A DNA stretch of 64,000 nt from NORP294 sp047627915 (lineage in GTDB: Bacteria > Bacteroidota > Bacteroidia > Flavobacteriales_E > Vicingaceae), in assembly GCA_047627915.1 (NCBI GenBank), contig JBLHTZ010000006.1, positions 1 to 64,000 on the forward strand, written 5' to 3'. The translations under genes and the position numbers were made by a program. The first letter of the stretch is position 1; each line of letters begins with the position of its first letter. The notes below the pieces were generated by a model. That model made no database searches. It was given only the letters and a program-made list of their open reading frames with translations, and was not told the origin of the DNA. Below, one piece after another: positions 52,429-60,599 of the stretch.

Positions 52429-53235
52429 ATGCTGAAATCTTTAGTGTCTTCAAAATGGTTATATGAAAATCTAGATACCCCCCATTTGGTTGTGTTGTAT
52501 ACCACACTAATTCCTAAAAAGGAAAGCATAGCTACTGAAGTAAAAAGCCAACAAATTAAAGGTGCTCGGTTTTTTGATTTACAAGCTATTTTTAGGGATC
52601 AAAACATAGACTTACTGAACAGTTTTCCTTCAGTTGAACAATTTGAACTAGGCTGCAGAACACTAGGCATAAATAAGAATAGCAAAATTGTGGTGTACGA
52701 TAGCTTAGGGATTTATTCGAGCCCAAGAGTGTGGTTCCTTTTTAACAATATGGGGCACGAAAGTGTGTTTGTACTTAATGGAGGGTTGGAAGAATGGATT
52801 AATTCGGGCTATCCCACAGTGAACAAAAAGGAAGAGTAATTTGAGTTGGGAAACTTTGAAGCAAAATTTCAACCTCAATTCCTTACAGATTTTCAGGGAG
52901 TTAAACTGAATGTAGAAACCAATACCGCTCTAGTTGTTGATGCTCGTTCAGCGCTTCGATTTTTAGGTGAAGCTCCTGAACCTCGAGAAGGGTTGAGATC
53001 AGGAAATATACCGAATTCTTGTAATTTGCACTATGCGAGTTTATTGGATAAGTGTAAATATAAATCGAAGGAATTACTTCAACAGTTATTTGAACCGTTT
53101 GAAAATGAAAAAGAGCTAATTTTCTCTTGTGGTTCAGGTATTACAGCTTGTATTTTATATTTAGCGGCTTCTGAGTTGATCCAGGCAAAGCTGTCTGTTT
53201 ACGATGGTTCATGGACAGAGTGGGGAAGTAGGTAG
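52429..53235 (+). pseudogene. Sulfurtransferase (tandem rhodanese) split by an in-frame stop
   Basis: Two frames, 52429-52839 and 52846-53235, are in the same reading frame and separated only by TAA at 52837-52839 and two codons. Joined they give a normal-size two-domain thiosulfate/3-mercaptopyruvate sulfurtransferase of about 268 residues. The first half is the inactive rhodanese domain (GARFFDLQAIFRD, IVVYDSLGIYSSPRVWF). The second carries the catalytic loop FSCGSGITA and the ending DGSWTEWGS. A nonsense mutation in the linker is the simplest reading. A TTG start after the stop could still yield the catalytic domain alone. Confidence 0.78.
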
Positions 53236-53250
53236 AATTAATGAACAAAA

Positions 53251-53278
53251 AAGTCCCTCTACTTTCGCAGAGGGACTT
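53251..53278 (-). terminator. Rho-independent terminator for the PadR operon
   Basis: AAGTCCCTCT and AGAGGGACTT form a perfect 10-bp stem with an 8-base loop. On the minus strand it is followed by TTTTTT, placing it 30 bases after the stop of the HAAS-like gene. Confidence 0.88.
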
Positions 53279-53307
53279 GGCACAAATAATTGTTTAACTA
53301 CTCTCCT

Positions 53308-54411
53308 TTATTTGTGTGCTAAAAGATTGGTTAAATAGCTATTCTCATTCACCGCTAGTTGCTGCTGAGTTCTTGCAAGCACGTTCATGGCTAAATCGGT
53401 ATTCACCTCGTTCAATCTTTTGAACGGTTTCAACTCAATTGTGCTTAGTTCGTCCATGTTTAATTCTGCAATTTGAATATTGTAGTTATTCACATTTTCG
53501 TCCAATGCGGCAAAAAACTGCAGCGCACCTCTGGTGGATTGATTTTCAATAATTTCTTGGACGATAACTTCAATTTTACTGTTTAACTCAGTAGACAGTT
53601 GGTGAAACTGCTGAGCCGTTGGATTGGCAGTTTCTATTGCCATTAATCGTTCATTCGAACTCCTTAATTTTTCAGTATTCTCATGAATGTAAATGTGATT
53701 TTCCACCATCAACTGCTCGTATTTTCTGCTGTAGCTCATGTCGAACATGGAGTAGAAAATCCCTCCAACAGCAATCATTAAAACAGAGTTCACCATGGTG
53801 TTGAACTTCTTTTCAGGTTTTCTGAACCGAGTGATAAAGTAAATGGGTACAAATATGAAGGTGAACAATAGGGTAGAGTAAAACATGAGGTTATTGGCGT
53901 AAGGCCATCTCATAATTTTAAATAATACTCCGGCAGTTAAGAAAATCGCTAAGATTAATCCAAAAGAATGAACCAGCTTGTCAATTTTAGATTCGTCATC
54001 TTTCAGCTTAAGCACAATAAGCAGGGGCATGTAAATAATGCTAAACGAGAAACCGCCTAGAATAATGAGCATTGCGGCACCTGGCCAATGCATGCTTTTA
54101 AATAAAGCGCCTAAAATGGTGAGCACTACAGTGGCAATGCCCGAAAAATTCAATATTTTTTTCATGGTATAAAAGTTTTTAAATTTGAGTAAATTGTAAG
54201 TTTCTGTTTGTATTTCAGATAGTTCATTCTTGAAAAAGCGGGGTAAAACTTGACGATAGTATTCATCAAACTCATCGTCTTCGTTCATCTCGGTTTCAAG
54301 AATGCAACAGATGTGATCCAAGAGATTGTCTCGTAAATCCTCCGAAACAATCCCCAGTGATTTGAGATCACTTTCAATAAAATCAACCTCTATGTCACTT
54401 AGGCTATGCAT
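53308..54411 (-). CDS. HAAS-like membrane protein with GldL-type transmembrane region
   Basis: 367 residues. The N-terminal 60-75 residues form a helical domain (LSDIEVDFIESDLKSLGI, DNLLDHICCILETEMNEDDE) resembling the HAAS domain that accompanies PadR regulators. Two pairs of transmembrane helices follow (about 88-135 and 148-215). The first pair, GALFKSMHWPGAAMLIILGG, resembles the motor-protein GldL membrane segment. The last 150 residues are a soluble coiled-coil-like region. The start overlaps the PadR gene by 8 bases. It probably senses an envelope signal and modulates the regulator, an inference from linkage. Confidence 0.72.
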   Translation of the reverse strand: MHSLSDIEVDFIESDLKSLGIVSEDLRDNLLDHICCILETEMNEDDEFDEYYRQVLPRFFKNELSEIQTETYNLLKFKNFYTMKKILNFSGIATVVLTILGALFKSMHWPGAAMLIILGGFSFSIIYMPLLIVLKLKDDESKIDKLVHSFGLILAIFLTAGVLFKIMRWPYANNLMFYSTLLFTFIFVPIYFITRFRKPEKKFNTMVNSVLMIAVGGIFYSMFDMSYSRKYEQLMVENHIYIHENTEKLRSSNERLMAIETANPTAQQFHQLSTELNSKIEVIVQEIIENQSTRGALQFFAALDENVNNYNIQIAELNMDELSTIELKPFKRLNEVNTDLAMNVLARTQQQLAVNENSYLTNLLAHK

Positions 54412-54748
54412 TTCCTAGTTTGGGTTCAAGATCTAACAAAAACTTCATAGTGTTCATGAAGTCGGCTAATTCATTTACTTTCTGGTTCGCAGTTTCTTGG
54501 CCTTGTGAAGTAAGTGAGTAATACTTTCTCACTCGCTTCCCAATAAACTCCTTTTCTGTTTCCAGCTCACCGTTTTTTTCTAGTGAGTGCAAGGTTGGAT
54601 ACAGAGCACCTTCCGTTATTTGAATTTTACCGTCTGTTAATTCTTTGACCTTAGCAGTGATTTCGTAACCATACATTCTGCCCTTGTCGCGCAACAAGTT
54701 TAGTACAATGGTTTTTAAGGTTCCTTTTATTAGTTCTGATGAATACAT
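54404..54748 (-). CDS. PadR-family transcriptional regulator
   Basis: 114 residues from the ATG at 54748, preferred over an in-frame ATG 15 bases upstream because MYSSELIKGTLKTIVLNLLR is the standard PadR N-terminus. The winged helix (YGYEITAKVKELTDGKIQIT, EGALYPTLHSLEKNGELETE, RKYYSLTSQGQ) is complete, with a C-terminal dimerisation helix. PadR proteins usually repress their own operon. A perfect palindrome 38 bases upstream is a likely operator. The gene overlaps the membrane protein by 8 bases. Confidence 0.92.
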   Translation of the reverse strand: MYSSELIKGTLKTIVLNLLRDKGRMYGYEITAKVKELTDGKIQITEGALYPTLHSLEKNGELETEKEFIGKRVRKYYSLTSQGQETANQKVNELADFMNTMKFLLDLEPKLGNA

Positions 54749-54785
54749 AGGACAAATATACATAAGAATCTTAAGTATACAAGAT

Positions 54786-54810
54786 TTATACCTAAGAAAG
54801 TTAGGTATAA
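54786..54810. promoter_or_regulatory. Palindrome TTATACCTAA-GAAAG-TTAGGTATAA, candidate PadR operator
   Basis: A perfect 10-bp inverted repeat with a 5-base centre sits 38 bases before the PadR start, in the region where the promoter should lie. A TTAAGTATA sequence at 54771-54779 looks like an additional half-site. Confidence 0.6.
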
Positions 54811-54840
54811 GAATTAAATTTCATACTAATGCAATGAATT

Positions 54841-55812
54841 TTAGTTCATTAATTTTAAATATTTTTTGCTAAAATTCGAATGGTTAGATTCAGAAATAAT
54901 CAATTTTGTAGTGGATTGAATGGAATGTAAGTTATATTCCTCAATCTCAATCCTATAATTTGCCTGAAAAATTTCACCTTTAGGCAAGCGAATCAGTCCT
55001 TCTTTTTTTAGATAGTCGCCGTCTGTATTTTCATGGTCGGCTATACCCAACCAAGGTTCTATGCATACAAAAGGAGCGTTTGGTTTTGCCCAAATGCCTA
55101 AATACTTAAAATCAGAAAAACTTACGGTTACTACTTGATTGGACTTCCGACTTTTTAAGCTAACCTTTTTAGATTTTAATTTTTTAAAAATCAACGCATC
55201 TTGGTTAAATAGAGTAGAAGCTAAGTTCAACGTATTGGTGTTGTCTAAAATTAAATCGGTGCGGTCAGTGATCAGTCCCTCTTTAGACAGCAAGGTCCTT
55301 GAAGCATATTCAGCCTCTTCAAATTGCAAATAGTAGTCAGAATATTTTTCACCCTCATGAATAGGACATTTGAAAGCGGGGTGGGCACCTAAAGAAAAGT
55401 GTATTTCTTTATCGTCCAAGTTTTCAACTCTATGAGAAACTATCAATTTATTATCCTGCAGTTGGAAAGAAATGTTAAACCTGAAACGATATGGAAATAC
55501 AGCTAAGGTTTTTTCAGAATACTCCAATTGAAAGTGTAATGCACTTTCTGTTCTGTCAATTAGTCGAATGTCCTCGTTATGTCGAATAAAACCATGTTTA
55601 GGAATGGAGTATGTCTTTCCATCTATGCTGCAGCTGCCATTTTTAAACGAACCAATGGCGGGAAAAAGGACAGGAGCATGACTTCCCCAAATGGAGGGAT
55701 CAGCGTTCCACATAAATTCTGTTCCGGTTGAAGTTGATTTTATACTAGAAATCTCAGTTCCTTTAGGTAAAACTTGAACCTCTAATTGAGAATTGGAGAT
55801 GGTATAGTTCAT
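54841..55812 (-). CDS. Aldose 1-epimerase family protein
   Basis: 323 residues, longer by a C-terminal extension than typical LacX-type members (about 290). Motifs of the galactose-mutarotase fold are present: HAPVLFPAIGSFKNGS, PKHGFIRHNED with the substrate His, FSLGAHPAFKCP with the second catalytic His, and CIEPWLGIADH with the catalytic Glu. The enzyme interconverts anomers of an aldose or hexose-phosphate in the cytoplasm. It is monocistronic, separated from the PadR gene by the palindrome. Confidence 0.86.
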   Translation of the reverse strand: MNYTISNSQLEVQVLPKGTEISSIKSTSTGTEFMWNADPSIWGSHAPVLFPAIGSFKNGSCSIDGKTYSIPKHGFIRHNEDIRLIDRTESALHFQLEYSEKTLAVFPYRFRFNISFQLQDNKLIVSHRVENLDDKEIHFSLGAHPAFKCPIHEGEKYSDYYLQFEEAEYASRTLLSKEGLITDRTDLILDNTNTLNLASTLFNQDALIFKKLKSKKVSLKSRKSNQVVTVSFSDFKYLGIWAKPNAPFVCIEPWLGIADHENTDGDYLKKEGLIRLPKGEIFQANYRIEIEEYNLHSIQSTTKLIISESNHSNFSKKYLKLMN

Positions 55813-55876
55813 AGAATGTAATCAGTTCAATGAATGTTAGATGGTTAACGTCTTAAAGTTGCGTTTTTAGGATGAA

Positions 55877-56794
55877 TTACTCTGGTAATTTCCACTTTTT
55901 CAATTTTAATATACAATACACTCGAGCGGTTGTATATTGTTGATTGAAAATACCTTGTTGAATTCGTACACCAAAATTTGTTTTCTCGGGATTGTTACTT
56001 CCAATGCCAATTCTTGCTACCATCGGTCGATCTCCGGCATTTAAATAACCAACATATCCGTTTAAAGACGCTTCGTAGGTTAGGTTTTTAGAATTAATAT
56101 CTATACCTATACCGTACATAAATGCGTCATTCTGGTAGTTGTTTTCCAAATAAGTTTGGTACACGTAGAAACCTGCTAAGGCATGAGGGCGAATGGATTG
56201 AATCAGATCTCCATTAAAAGTAATTTCTTTGCTCGCGGAAAAGTCGAAAAAGTAGCCTGGTGTATTAGTAAAACGCGCAGCATCTAGATTGGCCCCTGAA
56301 GCGGTTCTAAAATTTATCCCTAAAACCATGTCGGGAAGTTTTTCATGATTCTTAGTTACTTGAATGAAGGTAGCAATATATAAGTCTCCAACGGTATAAC
56401 CTTCACTAACAAACTCTCTAGAAACTCTTTCATCACGAGTTTTGTCATCCATTTTGTACAACTCAACAGGAACCATTTCTAATTGAAAACCTACGCGCTC
56501 TGTAAAAAGGGGTAGGTAAAACGAACTGAATAAGTTTTGGGTGTTATCGCCATCTGAAAAATGACCCTCACCTGCTATTTTTAATTGAGTTTGGGTCGGT
56601 AGAATTCCTTTTTTGGAGTCGGGCACAGGTAGTGCATTTGGACCCATGTATTTTGATGTGAGCTTGGAGTAAGCCGTCCAATGCCTCAGACCATCCCAAT
56701 TGTGTTGTTCGTTCCACCAAGTAAAGTCTTTTTGCGCATTCACTTTGGCGTAAACCAAAGCCATCACAAAAATTAAAACAACACATTTTTTCAT
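55877..56794 (-). CDS. Secreted protein of unknown function
   Basis: 305 residues from the ATG at 56794, which opens a signal peptide (CVVLIFVMALVYAKVNA, then Q). An upstream in-frame ATG adds six residues and is less likely. The rest alternates polar and hydrophobic residues as in a beta-barrel or sandwich (FSDGDNTQNLFSSFYLPLFT, YEASLNGYVGYL, FGVRIQQGIFN). An outer-membrane barrel is possible but the ending KLKKWKLPE is not a standard barrel signal. No family was recognised. Confidence 0.6.
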   Translation of the reverse strand: MKKCVVLIFVMALVYAKVNAQKDFTWWNEQHNWDGLRHWTAYSKLTSKYMGPNALPVPDSKKGILPTQTQLKIAGEGHFSDGDNTQNLFSSFYLPLFTERVGFQLEMVPVELYKMDDKTRDERVSREFVSEGYTVGDLYIATFIQVTKNHEKLPDMVLGINFRTASGANLDAARFTNTPGYFFDFSASKEITFNGDLIQSIRPHALAGFYVYQTYLENNYQNDAFMYGIGIDINSKNLTYEASLNGYVGYLNAGDRPMVARIGIGSNNPEKTNFGVRIQQGIFNQQYTTARVYCILKLKKWKLPE

Positions 56795-56848
56795 AGCGAG
56801 CAAATTTCGCAATTAATGAGGACTTCTCTAAGTTGTTTTTTTTCAATA

Positions 56849-56880
56849 AAAAAGAGCCGCACAATTGTGCAGCTCTTTTC
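56849..56880 (-). terminator. Rho-independent terminator after the fasciclin gene
   Basis: AAAAGAGC and GCTCTTTT, with inner GCACA/TGTGC pairing, form a long hairpin. On the minus strand it is followed by TTTTTTAT. It lies 25 bases beyond the fasciclin stop. Confidence 0.88.
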
Positions 56881-56904
56881 AATAGATATTATTGGATTTT
56901 TATA

Positions 56905-57891
56905 TTAAGGTAATAAAACCTCATCCACAGCGTGAATTACTCCGTTCGTTCCTTGCACGTCAGTTACAATAATGTTAACGTTTCCTTGGCTTGAACGCGT
57001 CGTTATCAGTTGTGGACCGTTCATTAAACTAACTGTTAAAGAGCCAAGTGAATAAGTGCTTAATACTTGATTTTGGGTTAAGCTACCTGCTCTTGCGTTC
57101 GCTCCACTTATTACGTGATATCCCAATACTGCTTCAAGTGTAGATCTTGGAATGTCATTTAAACTATTCCAAGTAGAATCAGAGTCTAACAAGTTTTGGA
57201 ATGCAGTATTGGTTGGTGCAAATACAGTAAAAGGACCTGTTCCTGATAATACATCAGTATAGGTTGTTCCAAAAGAAGTTAATGCAGCAACTAACGTTGT
57301 AAATCGCTCATCGTCTAACGCAATTTGTACAACATTTTGTGGCATTAAAACTTCATCAATAATATGAATTACACCGTTCGTAGCTTCTATATTGACAGCA
57401 ATAATGTTAGCTGAGTTATTTAATTTTGCTCCTCCCGTGACGTCCACTTCAATTACAGTGTTTTCTCCACTTGCTGTTCCTTGTTCGTTTAAAGTTATAG
57501 CGTAAGTGTCATCGGTTAAGTCACCTGACATTACTTTTGAACCTAAAACGTGGTATAAAAGAACGTTCGTTAAGGTTGTTGCATCAATGTCAGAAATACG
57601 ATTCCAATTCGTATTTGTTGCCAATAACTCTACAAATGCTTCGTTGGTAGGAGCAAATACGGTAAATGTTCCAGCGCCCTGAAAAGTAGGAACTAGATTA
57701 GCCACACTAAGAGCTACTACTAAACTATCTGTCCTTGAATTGGCTATTGCTATTTCTGCAATGTTTTGCGTTGGAGCTGTTGAAACTGCAGGTGCAATTG
57801 GATCCGATTCATCGTCATCTTCACAAGAATAAAACGCTGTTGTTAAAGATGCTGCTAAAAAAATCCATAATACTTTTCTAAAATTTTTCAT
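56905..57891 (-). CDS. Lipoprotein with two fasciclin (FAS1) domains
   Basis: 328 residues. The signal ends in a lipobox-like TAFYSC followed by EDDDESD, the acidic pattern that drives surface export of Bacteroidota lipoproteins. Two FAS1 repeats follow at about 45-190 and 195-328. Each has a FTVFAPTNEAF-type H1 motif and VIHIIDEVLMP or VIHAVDEVLLP H2 motif. FAS1 domains mediate cell adhesion. The gene is monocistronic and ends at a terminator. Confidence 0.92.
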   Translation of the reverse strand: MKNFRKVLWIFLAASLTTAFYSCEDDDESDPIAPAVSTAPTQNIAEIAIANSRTDSLVVALSVANLVPTFQGAGTFTVFAPTNEAFVELLATNTNWNRISDIDATTLTNVLLYHVLGSKVMSGDLTDDTYAITLNEQGTASGENTVIEVDVTGGAKLNNSANIIAVNIEATNGVIHIIDEVLMPQNVVQIALDDERFTTLVAALTSFGTTYTDVLSGTGPFTVFAPTNTAFQNLLDSDSTWNSLNDIPRSTLEAVLGYHVISGANARAGSLTQNQVLSTYSLGSLTVSLMNGPQLITTRSSQGNVNIIVTDVQGTNGVIHAVDEVLLP

Positions 57892-58071
57892 GTCTTTTGG
57901 GATTAAATTGTTTTAAATAATTAAGTGAAACATTAAAAACTAAGTTTTGTTTAATCTTTGATATTAAATGGTAAACAAAAAATGTTAAAAAATATTAAAC
58001 CGGATAACACCAAAAGTTTTCATTATGAATTTAGGCTGTTATTTTTTTAGAAAGTACAGATATGGGTTACA

Positions 58072-58521
58072 TTATTTGAAGAAATTCTGATACTGCGCTA
58101 AATGAAGGTCTAATTCGTCAAATGCCACTTTAGACTCATCAAGTTCAACAGAAGACAACTTTTTAAACAACGACTTCATTGGAAATAGGAAATTATGCAA
58201 CTGATTGTGAGCATCTCCTTTCATGGTGCACTTTTGGAAAATTGTAGTAAATGCAGATTCAAGGTTATCACTTAGCGTTTGGTAGGCGACAATATCTTCT
58301 TCAGCAGTAAATGATTGAACTAATTGGATCATATTATTTACTCCTTGGGTTGTTTCTGCATTCGCTTCCCAGCGTTCACCATCATTTAATTGAAGACTGC
58401 TTTCTTCTTCATGTGCAGGTTGTTCCACTTTTGTTTCCTTTTTATCCTTGGTCGAAGTTTCGCAGGCTACAGTTGAGAAAATAATTAAAAAGGAGATAAG
58501 CATTAAGTTTTTGGTTTTCAT
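58072..58521 (-). CDS. Small lipoprotein of unknown function
   Basis: 149 residues with a signal ending FSTVACETS (Cys at about 20), followed by a Lys/Glu-rich linker. The mature part is mostly helical (ANAETTQGVNNMIQLVQSFT, FTTIFQKCTMKGDAHNQLHN). The pattern suggests a small helical bundle, with the KGDAHNQLHNFL and following residues conserved-looking. No family is recognised with certainty. It sits alone with about 230 bases upstream, in which no feature was seen. Confidence 0.6.
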   Translation of the reverse strand: MKTKNLMLISFLIIFSTVACETSTKDKKETKVEQPAHEEESSLQLNDGERWEANAETTQGVNNMIQLVQSFTAEEDIVAYQTLSDNLESAFTTIFQKCTMKGDAHNQLHNFLFPMKSLFKKLSSVELDESKVAFDELDLHLAQYQNFFK

Positions 58522-58749
58522 GGTTTGATTCGTTAAGTCGCTATTTCGAATATTATAAGGGCGTTAGGTAAAAGTAAGAATATAGATAGTTTAGGTGAAA
58601 TAAACTACTTCAATAATTTGAACGATTTAATTACAAAGCTTTTTAGAGGTAAATGAATCCCTGTTGGGGAACTCACAATAGTACCTTGATTACTGAAAGC
58701 TAGAAAGCTTTGTCCAAGCATTCATAACACCCCTAAAAAGTACCTGAAA

Positions 58750-60252
58750 CTACTTTTTTCGCTCATATTTTGCAGACTTACCTTTTGCTGCGGACTCCTT
58801 AATGAATTCGCGTAAATCATCATTCGATTGGATCAAATCTTCCTTCCTGAGGTACATCATATGCCCAGACCGATACCCTTTAAAGCTGAGACGATCTTTC
58901 ATCTTTCCACTGGGATCAATTTGTGAAAGGGTGTATTTTGCTGAAAAATATGTGGTCGCCCCATCATAATAACCAGATTGTGCTAAAACATGTAAATAGG
59001 GGTTCTGAGCCATGGCCGAACGCAATCCTTCACGCACATTATCTCTAGAAAAGTCCCAAGGAGAAACATCACCAAAAACATTGTACTTAATATCCGTTAC
59101 AAACTGTAACTCTTTTTTTATGTAATGGTTAATTGCTGGAGTAAATGAATGCAGCCAAGAGCTGAGCTCAGGGTTGTAGTCTGTTCTTTCACCGGATTCA
59201 AATTTATCAATGCCCAGGTATCTAGAATCTAAGCGACCAATTGTTTGTCCGCTTTCCGAGCGGAGTAGTTCTTTCCAAAAAAAGCTATTGGGAACGCGCA
59301 GGTGGTGTTGTAGAACAACGGTTTTACTCATTCCCGAATAATAGGCAATCTTTGTTGCAACTGCCTCTTTTTCTTCCGCTGTAATCATGGCTCCTTTTGC
59401 TAAGGCTGGCATCAGGGTGTTGATACTATACGCTTCCACTTCGGGTAAGATTTCTAACAGGTCTTTCGATTGCATCTCAGCTGGTAGTAGTCCATGATAC
59501 CAAGCAGTAGCAGTAAAGTAGGGTAGGTAAAGTGCATCTCCAATTGGACTGCCACTTCGGATTACTCTGTAATCTGCTGGCGATACCATAATCACACCAT
59601 TGAGGTACATCCATTGATTGTCTTGCAACTCAGCTGCTAGCCCCATTACACGAGTACCGCCATAACTTTCTCCAATAATATATTTTGGCGACTCCCATCG
59701 GCTCGTTCTTGTAACAAAGGTATTCATCCATTCTGCGAGGTATTTTACATCTGCATTCACGCCGAAGAACAACTTTTTGTCTGGCATTTTGCCTTCCTTG
59801 TCAGCAATCATTCTAGAATATCCAGTATTTACAGGGTCGATGTAAACGATATCGGCAACATCCAAAATTGAATAAGGATTGTCTTTATAGCCATAAGGTT
59901 GAACAGGATACCCTTCGTCGTCTATATTTAAGACTTTAGGTCCGGTGTAAGCCAAATGCATCCATACGGAAGCAGAGCCTGGACCACCATTAAATGAAAA
60001 TAGGATCGGTCTTTCAGCTACTACTTTTCCATTGGTGCGCTTGTAATAGGTATAAGATAGTGTTGCAATTACTTTCCCCTCTTTATTCCAAAAGGGTTGC
60101 ATACCGGCAGTTGCTTTATAGTTGACGTTTTCATTTCCAATTGTAACAGAGTGATTGGTTTCGATTAACGTATCTAAAGGGATTTTTAATTCTTGAGATT
60201 TAAGTATTGAAGTAAATGCGAATAAGGAGGCAAGCAGGAATAATTTTTTCAT
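58750..60252 (-). CDS. Secreted S10-family serine carboxypeptidase
   Basis: 500 residues with a signal peptide to about residue 19. FSFNGGPGSASVWMH is the oxyanion region, GESYGGTRVMGLA carries the catalytic serine (near residue 194), SGYYDGATTYF the aspartate and GYRSGHMMYLR the histidine. This set defines family S10 carboxypeptidases, which remove C-terminal residues, usually at acidic pH. The signal peptide directs it to the periplasm or surface. It adds to two other secreted peptidases in the window. Single-gene transcript. Confidence 0.9.
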   Translation of the reverse strand: MKKLFLLASLFAFTSILKSQELKIPLDTLIETNHSVTIGNENVNYKATAGMQPFWNKEGKVIATLSYTYYKRTNGKVVAERPILFSFNGGPGSASVWMHLAYTGPKVLNIDDEGYPVQPYGYKDNPYSILDVADIVYIDPVNTGYSRMIADKEGKMPDKKLFFGVNADVKYLAEWMNTFVTRTSRWESPKYIIGESYGGTRVMGLAAELQDNQWMYLNGVIMVSPADYRVIRSGSPIGDALYLPYFTATAWYHGLLPAEMQSKDLLEILPEVEAYSINTLMPALAKGAMITAEEKEAVATKIAYYSGMSKTVVLQHHLRVPNSFFWKELLRSESGQTIGRLDSRYLGIDKFESGERTDYNPELSSWLHSFTPAINHYIKKELQFVTDIKYNVFGDVSPWDFSRDNVREGLRSAMAQNPYLHVLAQSGYYDGATTYFSAKYTLSQIDPSGKMKDRLSFKGYRSGHMMYLRKEDLIQSNDDLREFIKESAAKGKSAKYERKK

Positions 60253-60599
60253 TGTATAAAATTGAGTGCAATAAAGGTAATTAAGCTAAAAGATATTTTA
60301 CCTTATTAACATGCGGAAAGTTGGATGCAAGACTTTTCTTAGCAAGAAAGGCCATGCTGCAGGTGCATTATAGCCATACGTTCATCTCATTTACTGAGCA
60401 TGGAGTGCAAAACTAAATCCTTATTCATCCTAAATCATCCTAAATCATCCAAAATCAGAAAATCTTGCTTGATGTAATTATTTCCTAAACTATACATAAA
60501 TATTATTTATAATTAGAATAGAAAATATAAATAAAAATATATGCATAATTATTTTTAATATTTGCACCGAATTTGAAATTCATCAATTAGGAACAACTC
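60253..60599. other. Divergent intergenic region upstream of dabB
   Basis: About 350 AT-rich bases between divergent genes. It contains three 10-bp tandem copies of TCATCCTAAA (60425-60454) and AATATTTG at 60557-60564, one base off TAnnTTTG, 36 bases before dabB. No ORF or RNA gene was recognised. Confidence 0.45.
60425..60454. repeat. Three tandem 10-bp repeats TCATCCTAAA
   Basis: Two exact copies and one with a single change, upstream of dabB. Could be a regulator-binding array or a simple slippage product. Confidence 0.5.
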
